Source of the DNA: Pannonibacter phragmitetus_B
GTDB lineage: Bacteria; Pseudomonadota; Alphaproteobacteria; Rhizobiales; Stappiaceae
DNA: 64,000 nucleotides
Direction of reading: 5' to 3'
Assembly (NCBI RefSeq): GCF_050510895.1
Contig: NZ_JBNINT010000001.1
Span: 1,984,001-2,048,000, forward strand
In this document: piece after piece, positions 11,384 to 21,109 of the stretch
Position numbering within the stretch: the first letter of the stretch is position 1
How the letters are laid out: every line of letters starts with the position of its first letter
The notes under the pieces: generated by a model
Told to the model about the DNA's origin: nothing
Database searches by the model: none
The model's input: the letters and a program-made list of their open reading frames with translations, nothing else
Position numbers and translations under genes: made by a program

Positions 11384-12274
11384 TCACTCCAGATTCTGGA
11401 TCTGCTCACGCATCTGGTCGATGACGGACTTCAGCTCAAGGCCGATGGCCGTCAGCGCCACGTCGTTTGACTTGGAGCAGAGTGTATTCGCTTCCCGGTT
11501 AAATTCCTGTGCGAGGAAATCGAGTTTGCGGCCCACAGGCCCGCCATCGGCCAGAAGCTTGCGGGCGGCAGCCACATGGGCTGCCAGCCGGTCCAGCTCC
11601 TCGCGGATGTCAGCGCGGGTGGCCAGCAGCACGGCTTCCTGATGCAGCCGCTGCGGATCAAGTGCGGGTGCAGCCTCCAGCAGAGCTGCCACCTGTGCGG
11701 CAAGTCTGTCGCGGATCGCCTCTGCCGTGCGGGCCGGATGCCGCTCGGCTGCGTCAGTGGCCGCGGCGATGGCGGCGAGCTGGCCATCCAGAACGGCCCC
11801 GATGGCCGTGCCTTCTGCCTTGCGCATAGCGCTGAGCCCGTTCAACGCCTCATCGAAGGACGCAGCAAGCGCAGCAATCAAGGCAGCACGGGCCGCTTCG
11901 TCTTCCACCGGCTCGCGCAGTTCCAGCACCCCCTTGTGGGCGAGGATGCCATCAAGGCTCGGCGGCACGGCTTCGGGCAGGCGCCGCTTCAGCAGCTGCA
12001 CCGCATGCAAAACGGCTTCGAGCGCCGCTTCGTTGATCGTGAGCACCGCGTCGCCTTGCTCTCGCTGAACAGACAGGGAGATGGAAACATTGCCTCTGGC
12101 CAGAACCTTGCCGCAGCGCTCGCGCAGCTGCGCTTCAAGCTCTTCCATGCCGGGCGGCAGACGGAAACGGAGATCAAGGCTCTTGCCATTGACGGAGCGC
12201 AGCTCCCAGTGCCAGCGCACCGCGCCAAGAGATCCTTCAACCCGGGCAAAGCCGGTCATGCTGGCCAAAGCCAT
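11384..12274 (-). CDS. yicC: YicC family endoribonuclease-like protein
   Basis: 296 residues with the YicC start MTGFAR (MALASMTGFARVEGS) and the conserved C-terminal DUF1732 end KSVIDQMREQIQNLE. Relatives in E. coli cut RNA and help degrade the sRNA RyhB; activity here is inferred. The start at 12274 was chosen over an in-frame ATG at 12331 because MALASMTGFAR is the family N-terminus and AAGGAA lies upstream. Heads the yicC-gmk pair. Confidence 0.9.
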   Translation of the reverse strand: MALASMTGFARVEGSLGAVRWHWELRSVNGKSLDLRFRLPPGMEELEAQLRERCGKVLARGNVSISLSVQREQGDAVLTINEAALEAVLHAVQLLKRRLPEAVPPSLDGILAHKGVLELREPVEDEAARAALIAALAASFDEALNGLSAMRKAEGTAIGAVLDGQLAAIAAATDAAERHPARTAEAIRDRLAAQVAALLEAAPALDPQRLHQEAVLLATRADIREELDRLAAHVAAARKLLADGGPVGRKLDFLAQEFNREANTLCSKSNDVALTAIGLELKSVIDQMREQIQNLE

Positions 12275-12361
12275 GTCCTGTTCCTTCCCCCGGAACCGGA
12301 ATAGGAGACAGACGCCAGACCGCCCGCGCATGCTGGCCTTCTGACGTCTGTCCCCTCCGGT

Positions 12362-13531
12362 TCAGTTCTGTGTTGCCGGAGCAGCACCTTCCGGCGCGGC
12401 CGCCGCTGGAGCGTCTTCGCTGGCAGAAGCGCCGCTACCGCCTGCCTGCTCTGATGCCCGGCGGGTGCGTTCAACCTCGCGCCACTTGCGCACATTGGCC
12501 TGATGCTGCTCGTAGGTTTCGGCAAACACGTGGCCACCCGTGCCATCGGCAACGAAGTAGAGGTCCTTTGTGCGCGACGGGTTGGAAACGGCTTCCATGG
12601 CCGCACGGCCCGGATTGCCGATCGGTCCCGGCGGCAGAGCCCGGATCTGGTAGGTATTGTACTCGGTCTTCTTGTCGAGGTCCGACCGGGTGATGGCACT
12701 GCGGTCCATCGTCCAGGCCTCTCCGCCATAAAGGCCATAGAGGATGGTCGGGTCCGACTGCAAAGGCATCGACTTGTTGAGCCGGTTAACGAAGACACCG
12801 GCAACACGCGGGCGTTCGTCGGCACGGGCCGTTTCCTTCTCCACGATGGAGGCAAGGATCACAAGCTCTTCCGGCGTCTGCACAGGCAGCCCTTCAGTCC
12901 TTCGCGCCCAGATCTCGGCAAGCAGCTTGGTCTGTGCTGCCTGCATCTGGTTGAGGATCTGCTGACGCGAGGCGCCGCGCGTGAAGGTGTAGGTTTCGGG
13001 CAGCAGCGCCCCTTCCGGCGGAATATCCGTAATTTCGCCGGTGAGAATCTCGTTCTCGCGCAGGCGCCGGATCACCTGCGCCGTAGACCAGCCCTCGGGG
13101 ATGGTGACGGAATAGACCACCGCCTTGCCTTCCACCAGATCCGTCATCACGTCGCGCATGCTGGAGCCGGCCTTGAACTCGTATTCACCGGCCTTCAGCC
13201 GGGCCGCATTCTTGTAGGCCCGGACGCCCAGGTTGAACACCAGTCCGTCGGTTATCACGCCGTTGCGCTCCAGGGTGTCGGCAATTCCGCCCAGGCCCTG
13301 GCCGGAGGAAATGATGACGGTCTTGTCTTCCGTCAGAGGACCAGCCGCATCGAATTCCTGCTTGCCCCAATAGATGCCGGCACCAATAGCAAGGATCAGG
13401 ATGACGGCACTGGAAAGCACCAGATTGATCAGGATGACAATGGGATTGCGCGCATGGCGCGACCGCTGGGGCGGTTCTGGCGCCCGGTCGGGCTGGATGG
13501 CCTCGCGTGGGCTCTTTGGCTTGACACGCAT
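12362..13531 (-). CDS. mltG: Endolytic murein transglycosylase MltG (YceG)
   Basis: A 389-residue inner-membrane lytic transglycosylase that cuts nascent glycan strands and sets their length. A basic/Pro-rich cytoplasmic tail (1-28) is followed by one membrane helix (about 30-52), a LysM-like region and the YceG catalytic domain, with the conserved Glu in ILASIVEKETARADERP and the motif NTYQIRALPPGPIGNPG. The C-terminus is an Ala/Glu-rich tail. It is the next gene after fabF in the same direction, 240 bp away, the common order in this group. Confidence 0.95.
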   Translation of the reverse strand: MRVKPKSPREAIQPDRAPEPPQRSRHARNPIVILINLVLSSAVILILAIGAGIYWGKQEFDAAGPLTEDKTVIISSGQGLGGIADTLERNGVITDGLVFNLGVRAYKNAARLKAGEYEFKAGSSMRDVMTDLVEGKAVVYSVTIPEGWSTAQVIRRLRENEILTGEITDIPPEGALLPETYTFTRGASRQQILNQMQAAQTKLLAEIWARRTEGLPVQTPEELVILASIVEKETARADERPRVAGVFVNRLNKSMPLQSDPTILYGLYGGEAWTMDRSAITRSDLDKKTEYNTYQIRALPPGPIGNPGRAAMEAVSNPSRTKDLYFVADGTGGHVFAETYEQHQANVRKWREVERTRRASEQAGGSGASASEDAPAAAAPEGAAPATQN

Positions 13532-13774
13532 GGTCGCTCGCTCCTTCGGATCCTGCCGCCCCCGGCGCCCCGCAAAGAGGGCCCGCAGCAGACTGTCAAG
13601 GGTATGAGGGAGACCCGTACGGCATAACCGTCAGTCCCTCCCCTATCGTTCAACTGCAGCCAGATGGCCGGAAACATGTCCGGCCCGGTTCTGTGAAACC
13701 GCAAGGCTCCGCCGCAACTCAAGGGATTAACCTTGTCATTGCGGCGAAACGAGGAAATCGTAACGGGAGAGCGG

Positions 13775-15037
13775 TCAGCCCTCGACGCGGCGCAGGATCA
13801 GCGAAGCATTCGTACCGCCAAAGCCGAAGGAATTCGACAGGGCGACATTGATCTGCTTCTTGCGCGGCTGATGCGGCACCAGATCGATCCGGCTCTCGAC
13901 AGACGGATTGTCCAGGTTGATCGTCGGCGGCGCAATGTTGTCGCGGATGGCGAGAACGGAAAAGATGGCCTCGACCGCTCCGGCAGCCCCCAGCAGGTGG
14001 CCGATGGAGGACTTGGTGGAGGACATCGAAATCGTTTCCGCTGCATCACCAACAAGCCGCTCGACCGCACCAAGCTCAATGGTGTCGGCCATCGTCGACG
14101 TGCCATGGGCATTGATGTAATCGATGTCGGCTGCCGTGATGCCTGCGCGCTTCATCGCTGCGCTCATGCAGCGGTAAGCGCCATCACCATCTTCGGACGG
14201 AGCCGTAATGTGATAGGCATCGCCCGACAGGCCATAGCCGATGACTTCGGCATAAATGGTCGCACCGCGGCGCTTGGCGTGCTCGTATTCCTCAAGCACC
14301 ACCACACCTGCGCCCTCGCCCATGACGAAGCCGTCACGGTCCTTGTCATAGGGACGCGAAGCCTTTTCAGGCGTGTCGTTGTAAATCGTCGACAGCGCAC
14401 GGCAGGCGGCAAAGCCTGCGAGAGAAAGACGGCAGACCGGAGATTCAGTGCCACCTGCCACCATGACGTCGGCATCATCAAGAGCGATGAGGCGGGCCGC
14501 GTCACCGATCGCATGCGCGCCGGTGGAACAGGCCGTGACGACGGCATGGTTCGGCCCCTTGAGGCCGTGGCGGATGGAAACCTGACCGCCGGCCAGGTTG
14601 ATCAGGCGGCCGGGAATGAAGAACGGGCTAAGGCGGCGCGGCCCCTTGTCCCTCAGCACGTGGGCTGCTTCCTCGATGCCCTGAAGGCCGCCGATGCCGG
14701 AGCCGATCAGCACGCCGGAGCGGGTCTGCTCCTCATACGTCACGGGCTTCCAGTTTGCATCGGCGAGCGCCTGATCGGCAGCAGCCATGGCATAGACGAT
14801 GAAATCGTCAACCTTGCGCTGCTCCTTGGGGTCCATCCAGTCGTCGGGGTTGAAGGCCCCTTCGACTGACGGATCGCGCGGGATCTGACAGGCAATTTTA
14901 CAGGCGAGGTCCTCGACTTCGAAGTTGCTGACGCGCTGCGCAGCACTCTTGCCCTCAAGGATCTTCTTCCACGTCACGTCAACGCCGCTACCATGCGGCG
15001 TCACCATGCCCATACCGGTAATAACTACTCGTCTCAT
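13775..15037 (-). CDS. fabF: Beta-ketoacyl-ACP synthase II
   Basis: Condensing enzyme of fatty-acid elongation (acyl-ACP + malonyl-ACP). 420 residues; catalytic Cys170 in VVTACSTGAH, His in NAHGTSTMADT and His in SSIGHLLGAAG. The C-terminus NSFGFGGTNASL is canonical. Start at 15037 (MRRVVITGMG) was chosen over an upstream ATG at 15088, which would run into the acpP gap. It follows acpP by 64 bp. Confidence 0.97.
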   Translation of the reverse strand: MRRVVITGMGMVTPHGSGVDVTWKKILEGKSAAQRVSNFEVEDLACKIACQIPRDPSVEGAFNPDDWMDPKEQRKVDDFIVYAMAAADQALADANWKPVTYEEQTRSGVLIGSGIGGLQGIEEAAHVLRDKGPRRLSPFFIPGRLINLAGGQVSIRHGLKGPNHAVVTACSTGAHAIGDAARLIALDDADVMVAGGTESPVCRLSLAGFAACRALSTIYNDTPEKASRPYDKDRDGFVMGEGAGVVVLEEYEHAKRRGATIYAEVIGYGLSGDAYHITAPSEDGDGAYRCMSAAMKRAGITAADIDYINAHGTSTMADTIELGAVERLVGDAAETISMSSTKSSIGHLLGAAGAVEAIFSVLAIRDNIAPPTINLDNPSVESRIDLVPHQPRKKQINVALSNSFGFGGTNASLILRRVEG

Positions 15038-15101
15038 CAGCCCGCACATGTTTCGGGCGGAAGCGTCTCCGCTTCCCCCACAGGTCACGAATAACCGGAG
15101 A

Positions 15102-15338
15102 TTAACCGGCGTTCTTTTCGAGGAAGCTGACCGCGTCGCCGACAGTCAGGATCGTCTCGGCTGCATCGTCGGGGATCTCGACGCCGAATTCTTCTTCGAA
15201 GGCCATCACCAGCTCGACGGTGTCAAGGCTGTCCGCGCCGAGGTCATCGATGAAGCTTGCACCAACAACGACCTTGTCGGCGTCGACGCCCAGGTGCTCG
15301 ATAACGATCTTCTTAACTCGTTCCGCGATATCGCTCAT
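15102..15338 (-). CDS. acpP: Acyl carrier protein
   Basis: A 78-residue acidic ACP. The phosphopantetheine attachment site is Ser37 in DDLGADSLDTVELVM. Between fabG and fabF in the usual fabD-fabG-acpP-fabF order. The 249-bp gap to fabG and the hairpin at 15550 suggest its own promoter, which suits its high demand. Confidence 0.98.
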   Translation of the reverse strand: MSDIAERVKKIVIEHLGVDADKVVVGASFIDDLGADSLDTVELVMAFEEEFGVEIPDDAAETILTVGDAVSFLEKNAG

Positions 15339-15549
15339 TTTATTTACCTCGGTGGTTTTTACGAACCGGACACACGCTGCAGGATGAACTGGACCTCAGT
15401 CTTCGCACAGCCTGTTCGCGGGCGCTACCCGGACAAGAGCAACGGAAGGCCCATGAAATCAAGCCATTCCATCAGTCTTTCCAGAATAATCGGCGGCTAG
15501 GTATCACACTTTATCAGGCTTGACCAGCCGCCGCCCCTGGAGTGGACCC

Positions 15550-15576
15550 GTGTTTTCCGCCAATGGCACAAAACAC
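15550..15576 (-). terminator. Hairpin after fabG
   Basis: A GTGTTTT/AAAACAC 7-bp stem with a 13-nt loop lies 12 bp beyond the fabG stop. No T-tract follows, so it may only attenuate between fabG and acpP. Confidence 0.4.
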
Positions 15577-15587
15577 GGATTCCAAAG

Positions 15588-16325
15588 TCAAATCATGGCC
15601 ATGCCGCCATTCACATGCAGCGTCTGGCCGGTCATGTAGGCGGCCTCATCGCTGGCAAGATACACAGCTGCACCTGCAATTTCCGCAGCCGTGCCAAGAC
15701 GACCTGCCGGAACCGATCCGAGAATCGATTCCTTCTGCTTGTCGTTCAGCACATCCGTCATCGCGGTTTCGATGAAACCGGGCGCGATCGTGTTGACCGT
15801 GACATTGCGGCTGGCGATCTCGCGGGCGATGGACTTGTACATGCCGATCATGCCGGCCTTGGCCGCTGCGTAGTTGGCCTGCCCCGGATTGCCGGTGACG
15901 CCTACCACGGAGGCAATACCGATGATGCGGCCATGGCGGCGCTTCATCATGCCCTTGATGGCCGAACGGCAGATGTGGAAGTTCGAAGTGAGGTTCACTT
16001 CCAGCACCTGATCCCACTCTTCATCCTTCATGCGCATGAAGATGTTGTCGCGCGTGATGCCGGCGTTGTTCACCAGAATGTCGATCTGACCCATGGCAGC
16101 TTCCGCAGCCGGAACCAGCGCCTCGACGGCGACGCGGTCAGAAAGATTGGCAGGGACAACGTGCACCCGCTCCTTGAGATCAGCGGCGAGCGCTTCAAGC
16201 TTTTCGGCACGGGTGCCGGAAAGCGTAACAGTTGCGCCCTGTGCATGCAGCGCACGGGCAATGGCCTCACCAATGCCACCGGTGGCGCCGGTGACAAGAG
16301 CCGTCCTGTTGGTCAAGCTGAACAT
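15588..16325 (-). CDS. fabG: 3-oxoacyl-ACP reductase
   Basis: NADPH-dependent reductase of fatty-acid elongation, an SDR of 245 residues. Cofactor motif TGATGGIG (12-19), NNAG (86-89), and catalytic Ser139, Tyr152, Lys156 (QANYAAAKAG). The start at 16325 is preceded by GGAAGGAAA; an in-frame ATG at 16376 would overlap fabD's end region. Downstream of fabD by 75 bp. Confidence 0.96.
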   Translation of the reverse strand: MFSLTNRTALVTGATGGIGEAIARALHAQGATVTLSGTRAEKLEALAADLKERVHVVPANLSDRVAVEALVPAAEAAMGQIDILVNNAGITRDNIFMRMKDEEWDQVLEVNLTSNFHICRSAIKGMMKRRHGRIIGIASVVGVTGNPGQANYAAAKAGMIGMYKSIAREIASRNVTVNTIAPGFIETAMTDVLNDKQKESILGSVPAGRLGTAAEIAGAAVYLASDEAAYMTGQTLHVNGGMAMI

Positions 16326-16400
16326 CGTGTGTTTCCTTCCAGTTTCCTGCCAGCACCGCGCCTGGCCTAAGACCACGGCAGCGGCGCAAATGACCCGCTG

Positions 16401-17348
16401 TCAGCCGTTCAGGCGCTCCAGCACGGCATCCACATCACCCGGAGCGTTGACGGCAAGGCCACCGGCATCCTTGGCGATGCGCTTGATCATGCCAGTCAGC
16501 ACCTTTCCGGCCCCGATCTCGACGAACGTATCGATCCCCTCGCCTGCCAGCCATTCGATGGATTCGCGCCAGCGCACGGTGCCAGTGACCTGCTCCACCA
16601 GACGGATGCGGATTTCGGCCGGATCCGTCACCGGGCGGGCCAGAACGTTGGCAACCAGCGGCACCTTCGGCGCATGAATGGTCACGCCGGCCAGTGCTTC
16701 AGCCATGGCATCAGCCGCCGGCTGCATCAGCGAACAATGGAAGGGTGCAGACACCGGCAGGAGCACGGCGCGGCGCCCGCCCTTGGTCTTTGCAATTTCC
16801 AGCGCCCGCTCGACGGCAGCCTTGTGGCCGGAGACGACCACCTGCCCCGGCGCATTGTCATTGGCCGCCTCACAGACCTCACCCGGAGCGCTGGCTTCGG
16901 CAGCAACTTCACGGGCCACGTCGAAATCAAGGCCAAGCAGCGCCGCCATGGCACCAACACCCACAGGCACCGCAGCCTGCATGGACTGACCGCGCAGTCG
17001 CAGCAGACGTGCCGCATCACCGATGGACAAGCTGCCAGCGGCAGCAAGCGCAGAATATTCGCCGAGCGAATGACCGGCGACATAAGAAGCAGATGCCTTG
17101 AGATCAATGCCACGCGCTTCCATGACGCGCAGCGCGGCAAGGCTGACGGCCATCAGCGCAGGCTGGGCATTGGCCGTGAGCGTGAGCTGATCCTCGGGGC
17201 CATTCCACATGAGATCGGAGAGCTTCTCGCCGAGCGCCTCATCCACTTCCGCAAAGACGGCACGTGCCTCGGCGGAGCCTTCCGCCAGTTCCTTGCCCAT
17301 GCCCACGGCCTGGCTGCCCTGACCGGGGAAAATGAATGCAACGCCCAT
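16401..17348 (-). CDS. fabD: Malonyl-CoA:ACP transacylase
   Basis: Loads malonyl groups onto ACP. 315 residues, starts MGVAFIFPGQGSQAVGMG. Nucleophile Ser94 in AGHSLGEYSA, catalytic His in SAPFHCSLM. First gene of the fabD-fabG-acpP-fabF block, divergent from rpsF across a 523-bp gap. Confidence 0.97.
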   Translation of the reverse strand: MGVAFIFPGQGSQAVGMGKELAEGSAEARAVFAEVDEALGEKLSDLMWNGPEDQLTLTANAQPALMAVSLAALRVMEARGIDLKASASYVAGHSLGEYSALAAAGSLSIGDAARLLRLRGQSMQAAVPVGVGAMAALLGLDFDVAREVAAEASAPGEVCEAANDNAPGQVVVSGHKAAVERALEIAKTKGGRRAVLLPVSAPFHCSLMQPAADAMAEALAGVTIHAPKVPLVANVLARPVTDPAEIRIRLVEQVTGTVRWRESIEWLAGEGIDTFVEIGAGKVLTGMIKRIAKDAGGLAVNAPGDVDAVLERLNG

Positions 17349-17664
17349 AATGCGCGGCCTCCGTCACTTGGCACCGGCTATCAAGCGGCCGGCTGTCCTC
17401 AACTCATGATGCAAGGGACTGGCAGGACAAAGGGCGGAGATACCCGCCATTCGATATGTGCCGGCCGCCCTCTTGCGGCAAAATGATCCGCCGCTATGGT
17501 CTGGCAAACAGGGCCATGTCAAGAGCATATGCCCCCGCACCGCAGCGAAAGCGGCCAAAGTCCGTGGGAAACTGCTGCCGGCCTGTGCCCGGAACCTTCC
17601 GGAGAGAAGGAGCATCACCCTGCCCCACGGCTCTTCGCCGGCTGTGATTTGGTGCAGTCAGCGC
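17349..17664. other. fabD-rpsF divergent gap, upstream part
   Basis: No gene is supported. Short overlapping frames on both strands have no family features. The region must hold the fabD promoter, which was not placed by eye. Confidence 0.5.
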
Positions 17665-17692
17665 TTGCATTTCCGGGAGCCTTCTATATACA
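17665..17692 (+). promoter_or_regulatory. Candidate sigma-70 promoter of rpsF-rpsR-rplI
   Basis: TTGCAT and TATACA are separated by 16 bp, about 180 bp upstream of rpsF. This would leave a ~170-nt leader, long enough for an S6:S18-type autoregulatory structure, though that motif was not confirmed by eye. Confidence 0.45.
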
Positions 17693-17871
17693 GCGCCACT
17701 ATCCGGAACCTTGGCTGGTGGCTGAACGGAAGGATGCGCAAGCATCAGGGGCGTCAAACTCCCGTCTTCCCGTGTCTCCGCTCTCGTAGGACTTTACGTA
17801 CCTTTCCGTAGGCACGTTGAGGCTTTGCGCCAGGTTTCCCCGGATAGACGCTAGAGAAAGGCAAGACACAC

Positions 17872-18303
17872 ATGCCGCTTTATGAGCACGTGTTCCTGGC
17901 GCGCCAGGACATCTCGACCCAGCAGGTCGAGCAACTCGTTGAACAGTACAAGGGTCTGATCGAAGCCAACGGTGGCAAGGTCGGCAAGATCGAGAACTGG
18001 GGCCTGCGCGCGCTGGCTTACCGGGTCAAGAAGAACCGCAAGGCCCACTACACCCTGATGAACATCGAAGCTCCGCATGCCGCTGTTGCGGAAATGGAGC
18101 GTCAGATGGGCATCAACGAAGACATCCTGCGTTTCATGACCCTCAAGGTCGAAGCTCACGATGAAGAGCCGTCTGCCATGATGCAGAAGCGCGACCGTGA
18201 TGACCGCCGCCGCCGCGACGACAAGTTCGGCAGCGACCGCCCGGCCCGTGAGCCCCGTGGTGAGCGGAGCGAACGCGCTCCCCGCCGTGCAGAAGCGGAG
18301 TAA
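17872..18303 (+). CDS. rpsF: 30S ribosomal protein S6
   Basis: 143 residues; binds 16S rRNA together with S18 in the platform of the small subunit. Starts MPLYEHVFLARQDIS, with the RVKKNRKAHY strand conserved. The C-terminal ~45 residues are a charged, disordered Arg/Asp/Glu tail, commonly extended in Hyphomicrobiales. Five bases upstream of rpsR in the usual rpsF-rpsR-rplI operon. Confidence 0.98.
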   Translation: MPLYEHVFLARQDISTQQVEQLVEQYKGLIEANGGKVGKIENWGLRALAYRVKKNRKAHYTLMNIEAPHAAVAEMERQMGINEDILRFMTLKVEAHDEEPSAMMQKRDRDDRRRRDDKFGSDRPAREPRGERSERAPRRAEAE

Positions 18304-18308
18304 TTAAT

Positions 18309-18557
18309 ATGCCTGAAATCGCACAGATCCCGGCCCGCCGCCCGTTCTTCCGCCGCCGCAAGACCTGCCCGTTCTCGGGCGAGGGTGCTCCGGTCATCGA
18401 CTACAAGGACATCCGTCTTCTGCAGCGCTACATTTCCGAGCGTGGCAAGATCGTTCCGAGCCGCATCACTGCGGTCTCCGCGAAGAAGCAGCGTGAGCTG
18501 GCCCGCGCCATCAAGCGCGCCCGCATCCTGTCGCTGCTGCCCTTCGTCATCAGCTGA
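18309..18557 (+). CDS. rpsR: 30S ribosomal protein S18
   Basis: 82 residues with the S18 core IDYKDIRLLQRYISERGKI and the basic LARAIKRARIL segment. Partner of S6. Translationally close to rpsF (5-bp gap); followed by a strong hairpin before rplI. Confidence 0.98.
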   Translation: MPEIAQIPARRPFFRRRKTCPFSGEGAPVIDYKDIRLLQRYISERGKIVPSRITAVSAKKQRELARAIKRARILSLLPFVIS

Positions 18558-18588
18558 GATCAAGGCTCACGCCTGATCTGATCAAGAC

Positions 18589-18618
18589 GCGGCCCGCCAG
18601 CTTCATGCTGCGGGCCGC
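18589..18618 (+). terminator. Strong hairpin between rpsR and rplI
   Basis: GCGGCCCGC/GCGGGCCGC forms a 9-bp all-GC stem extended by AGC/GCT after a bulge, 31 bp after the rpsR stop. There is no T-tract. It may attenuate, stabilise or mark processing between rpsR and rplI rather than fully terminate. Confidence 0.5.
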
Positions 18619-18718
18619 GCCGGACTTTAAAGGTCCGGCATCCCGGATTGGGGCCGGCGGGTTTGTGGACCGGCTTCTAACCGCCCGAGAGGCGGGACAG
18701 ACCGATTGGAGAAATCCC

Positions 18719-19279
18719 ATGGAAGTCATTCTTCTGGAACGTGTGGCCAAGCTTGGCCAGATGGGCGACAAGGTTCGCGTGCGCGACGGTTACGCCCGTA
18801 ACTTCCTGCTCCCGCAGGGCAAGGCGCTGCGCGCCAACAAGGCAAACCTTGCCAAGTTCGAAGCTGAGCGCGCTCAGCTGGAAGCCCGCAACCTGGAGCG
18901 CCGCAAGGAAGCTGAAGCCGTCGGCGAAAAGCTGGCTGGCCAAAGCTTCATTGTGATCCGTTCGGCTGCCGAGACCGGCCAGCTTTACGGTTCCGTCTCC
19001 ACCCGTGACATCGCAGCTGTTGCAACTGCCGGCGGCTTCACCGTTGCCCGTGGCCAGGTTCACCTGTCCGAGCCGATCAAGACGATTGGCCTGCACACGG
19101 TTGCCATCGCCCTGCACCCCGAAGTCGAAGTCTCGATCACCATCAACGTTGCCCGTTCCGCTGACGAAGCCGAGCGTCAGGCAGCCGGTGAAGATCTGAG
19201 CCAGCGCGAGCAGGACAGCTTCGAATTCGAAGAAGATGAAGCCGAAGAAGGCGAAGTCGAGGCCGAAGACGAGGAGTAA
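18719..19279 (+). CDS. rplI: 50S ribosomal protein L9
   Basis: 186 residues; binds 23S rRNA domain V and helps keep the frame. Starts MEVILLERVAKLGQMGD with the L9 signature VRVRDGYARNFLLPQGKA. It has an acidic C-terminal extension ending EEGEVEAEDEE. Start at 18719 is preceded by GGAGAAA; an in-frame ATG at 18605 is not conserved. Confidence 0.97.
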   Translation: MEVILLERVAKLGQMGDKVRVRDGYARNFLLPQGKALRANKANLAKFEAERAQLEARNLERRKEAEAVGEKLAGQSFIVIRSAAETGQLYGSVSTRDIAAVATAGGFTVARGQVHLSEPIKTIGLHTVAIALHPEVEVSITINVARSADEAERQAAGEDLSQREQDSFEFEEDEAEEGEVEAEDEE

Positions 19280-19312
19280 TCCTCGGCGGCCCGGTTTGCC
19301 CGGCGCAAGATC

Positions 19313-19342
19313 AGGCGGTACCCTCAGGGGCGCCGCCTTTTT
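19313..19342 (+). terminator. Intrinsic terminator after rplI
   Basis: AGGCGG/CCGCCT stem with an inner CCC-TCA-GGG helix, followed by five T. Ends the rpsF-rpsR-rplI operon. Confidence 0.8.
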
Positions 19343-19565
19343 CTTTGCCTGTTTTTTGGGCGCTCCGCCCTGGTTTCACGCAGGGATGTCCGCAGGATGT
19401 CCACAGCCTGCCCCCAGTGCTTGTCCACATGCACCAGTCAAGGCGCGAGATGACTTGTCCCCGTTGATCTTCGGCAGGCTGAGGATAATTGCCTCCCCTG
19501 AATTGCGGCCTTTTCCTGCGCCCTTAAGCCCGGTAAACGAAATATGACCGCGACCGGGGGACCAC

Positions 19566-21051
19566 ATGAAGGGCACTATCCAGAAAATCGAAACGGCGAG
19601 CGAGACCGTGCGCGTCGCTCCGCATAATGCGGAGGCAGAGCGCCAGCTGCTGGGTGCGATTCTGGTCAACAACGAGACCTACTACCGCGTCTCCGACTTT
19701 CTGGAGCCGCACCATTTTTTCCTGCCGCCTCACAAGGACATTTACGAGAAGATCGGCCAGCTGATCCGCGCCGGCAAGACAGCCTCGCCCATCACGCTGA
19801 AGACCTTCTACCCTTCCGACATCAAGATTGCGGATCTGAGCGCGACGCAGTACCTCCTGCGCCTTGCCGCCGACGCAGCCTCGATCATCAACGCGGAAGA
19901 CTACGGCCGCATTATCTATGACCTTGCTGTCCGGCGGAACCTGATCCGCATCGGCGAGGACATGGTCAACATCGCCTATGACGCGCCCATCGACATGCCG
20001 CCGAACCAGCAGATCGACGACGCCGAACGGCGGCTGTTCGAGCTGGCGGAGACCGGCCGCAGCGAAGGCGGCTTCGTCACCTTTGGCGATGCGCTGACCG
20101 AAACCATCCACATGGCCCACGCGGCCTATAACCGCGAAGGCGCACTGTCGGGCATTTCCTCAGGGCTGACCGACCTTGACCGGCTTATGGGTGGTTTGCA
20201 GCATTCGGATCTGATCGTGCTTGCCGGCCGTCCCGCCATGGGCAAGACCTCGCTCGTGACCAACATCGCCTATAACGTCGCTCAGGCCTATCAGGCCGAG
20301 GAGCAGCCGGACGGCTCGCTGAAGACCGTAAATGGCGGCGTAGTCGGCTTCTTCTCGCTGGAAATGTCGGCCGAACAGCTGGCCACCCGTATCATTTCCG
20401 AGCAGACGGAAATTTCCTCCTCGAAAATCCGCCGCGGCGACATTTCCGAGGCCGATTTCGAGAAACTGGCCGCCGCAGCACAGCACATGCAAACGGTGCC
20501 GCTCTATGTGGACCAGACCGGTGGCATCTCCATCGCCTCGCTGGTGGCCCGCGCCCGCCGCCTCAAGCGCCAGCGCGGCCTCGACCTGCTCATCGTCGAC
20601 TATATCCAGCTGCTTTCCGGCTCGTCCAAGAACAGCGGCAACCGCGTGCAGGAAATCACCGAAATCACCACGGGCCTGAAGGCGCTGGCCAAGGAGCTGA
20701 ACGTTCCCATCATCGCCCTCTCCCAGCTGTCCCGTCAGGTGGAATCGCGCGAAGACAAGCGCCCGCAGCTTTCTGACCTTCGCGAGATCGGGCTCCATCG
20801 AGCAGGACGCCGACGTGGTGCTCTTCGTGTTCCGCGAGGAATATTATCTGTCGAAGACCATGCCCGAGGAAGGCACGCCCGAGTACGAGGCCTGGGTCGA
20901 CAAGTTCGAGCGCGTCAAGGGCAAGGCGGAAGTCATTATCGCCAAGCAGCGTCACGGCCCCACAGGCACGGCGCAGCTGCACTTCCAGGGCGAGTTCACC
21001 CGCTTCTCGGATCTGGCTCAGGAAGACTATATGCCCGAGCGGATGGAGTAA
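19566..21051 (+). CDS. dnaB: Replicative DNA helicase (one extra base near 20786-20788)
   Basis: Hexameric 5'-3' replicative helicase. 494 residues after removing one base. The N-terminal domain starts at PHNAEAERQLLGAIL; the RecA-like domain has Walker A GRPAMGKTSL, Walker B LLIVDYIQLL and DNA-binding loops. The family motif DLRESGSIEQDADVVLFV is broken: CGCGAGATCGGG replaces CGCGAGTCGGG or CGCGAATCGGG, a one-base insertion. The first frame then runs out of family into the downstream gap (to 21173), while the true C-terminus ends DYMPERME at 21051. As the gene is essential, an assembly error is far more likely than a real mutation. Confidence 0.94.
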
Positions 21052-21109
21052 CCCGTCCGGCAAGCCACTCAGAGGCAGATGTTGGCACAGCATCACAACA
21101 CACCTGGGC

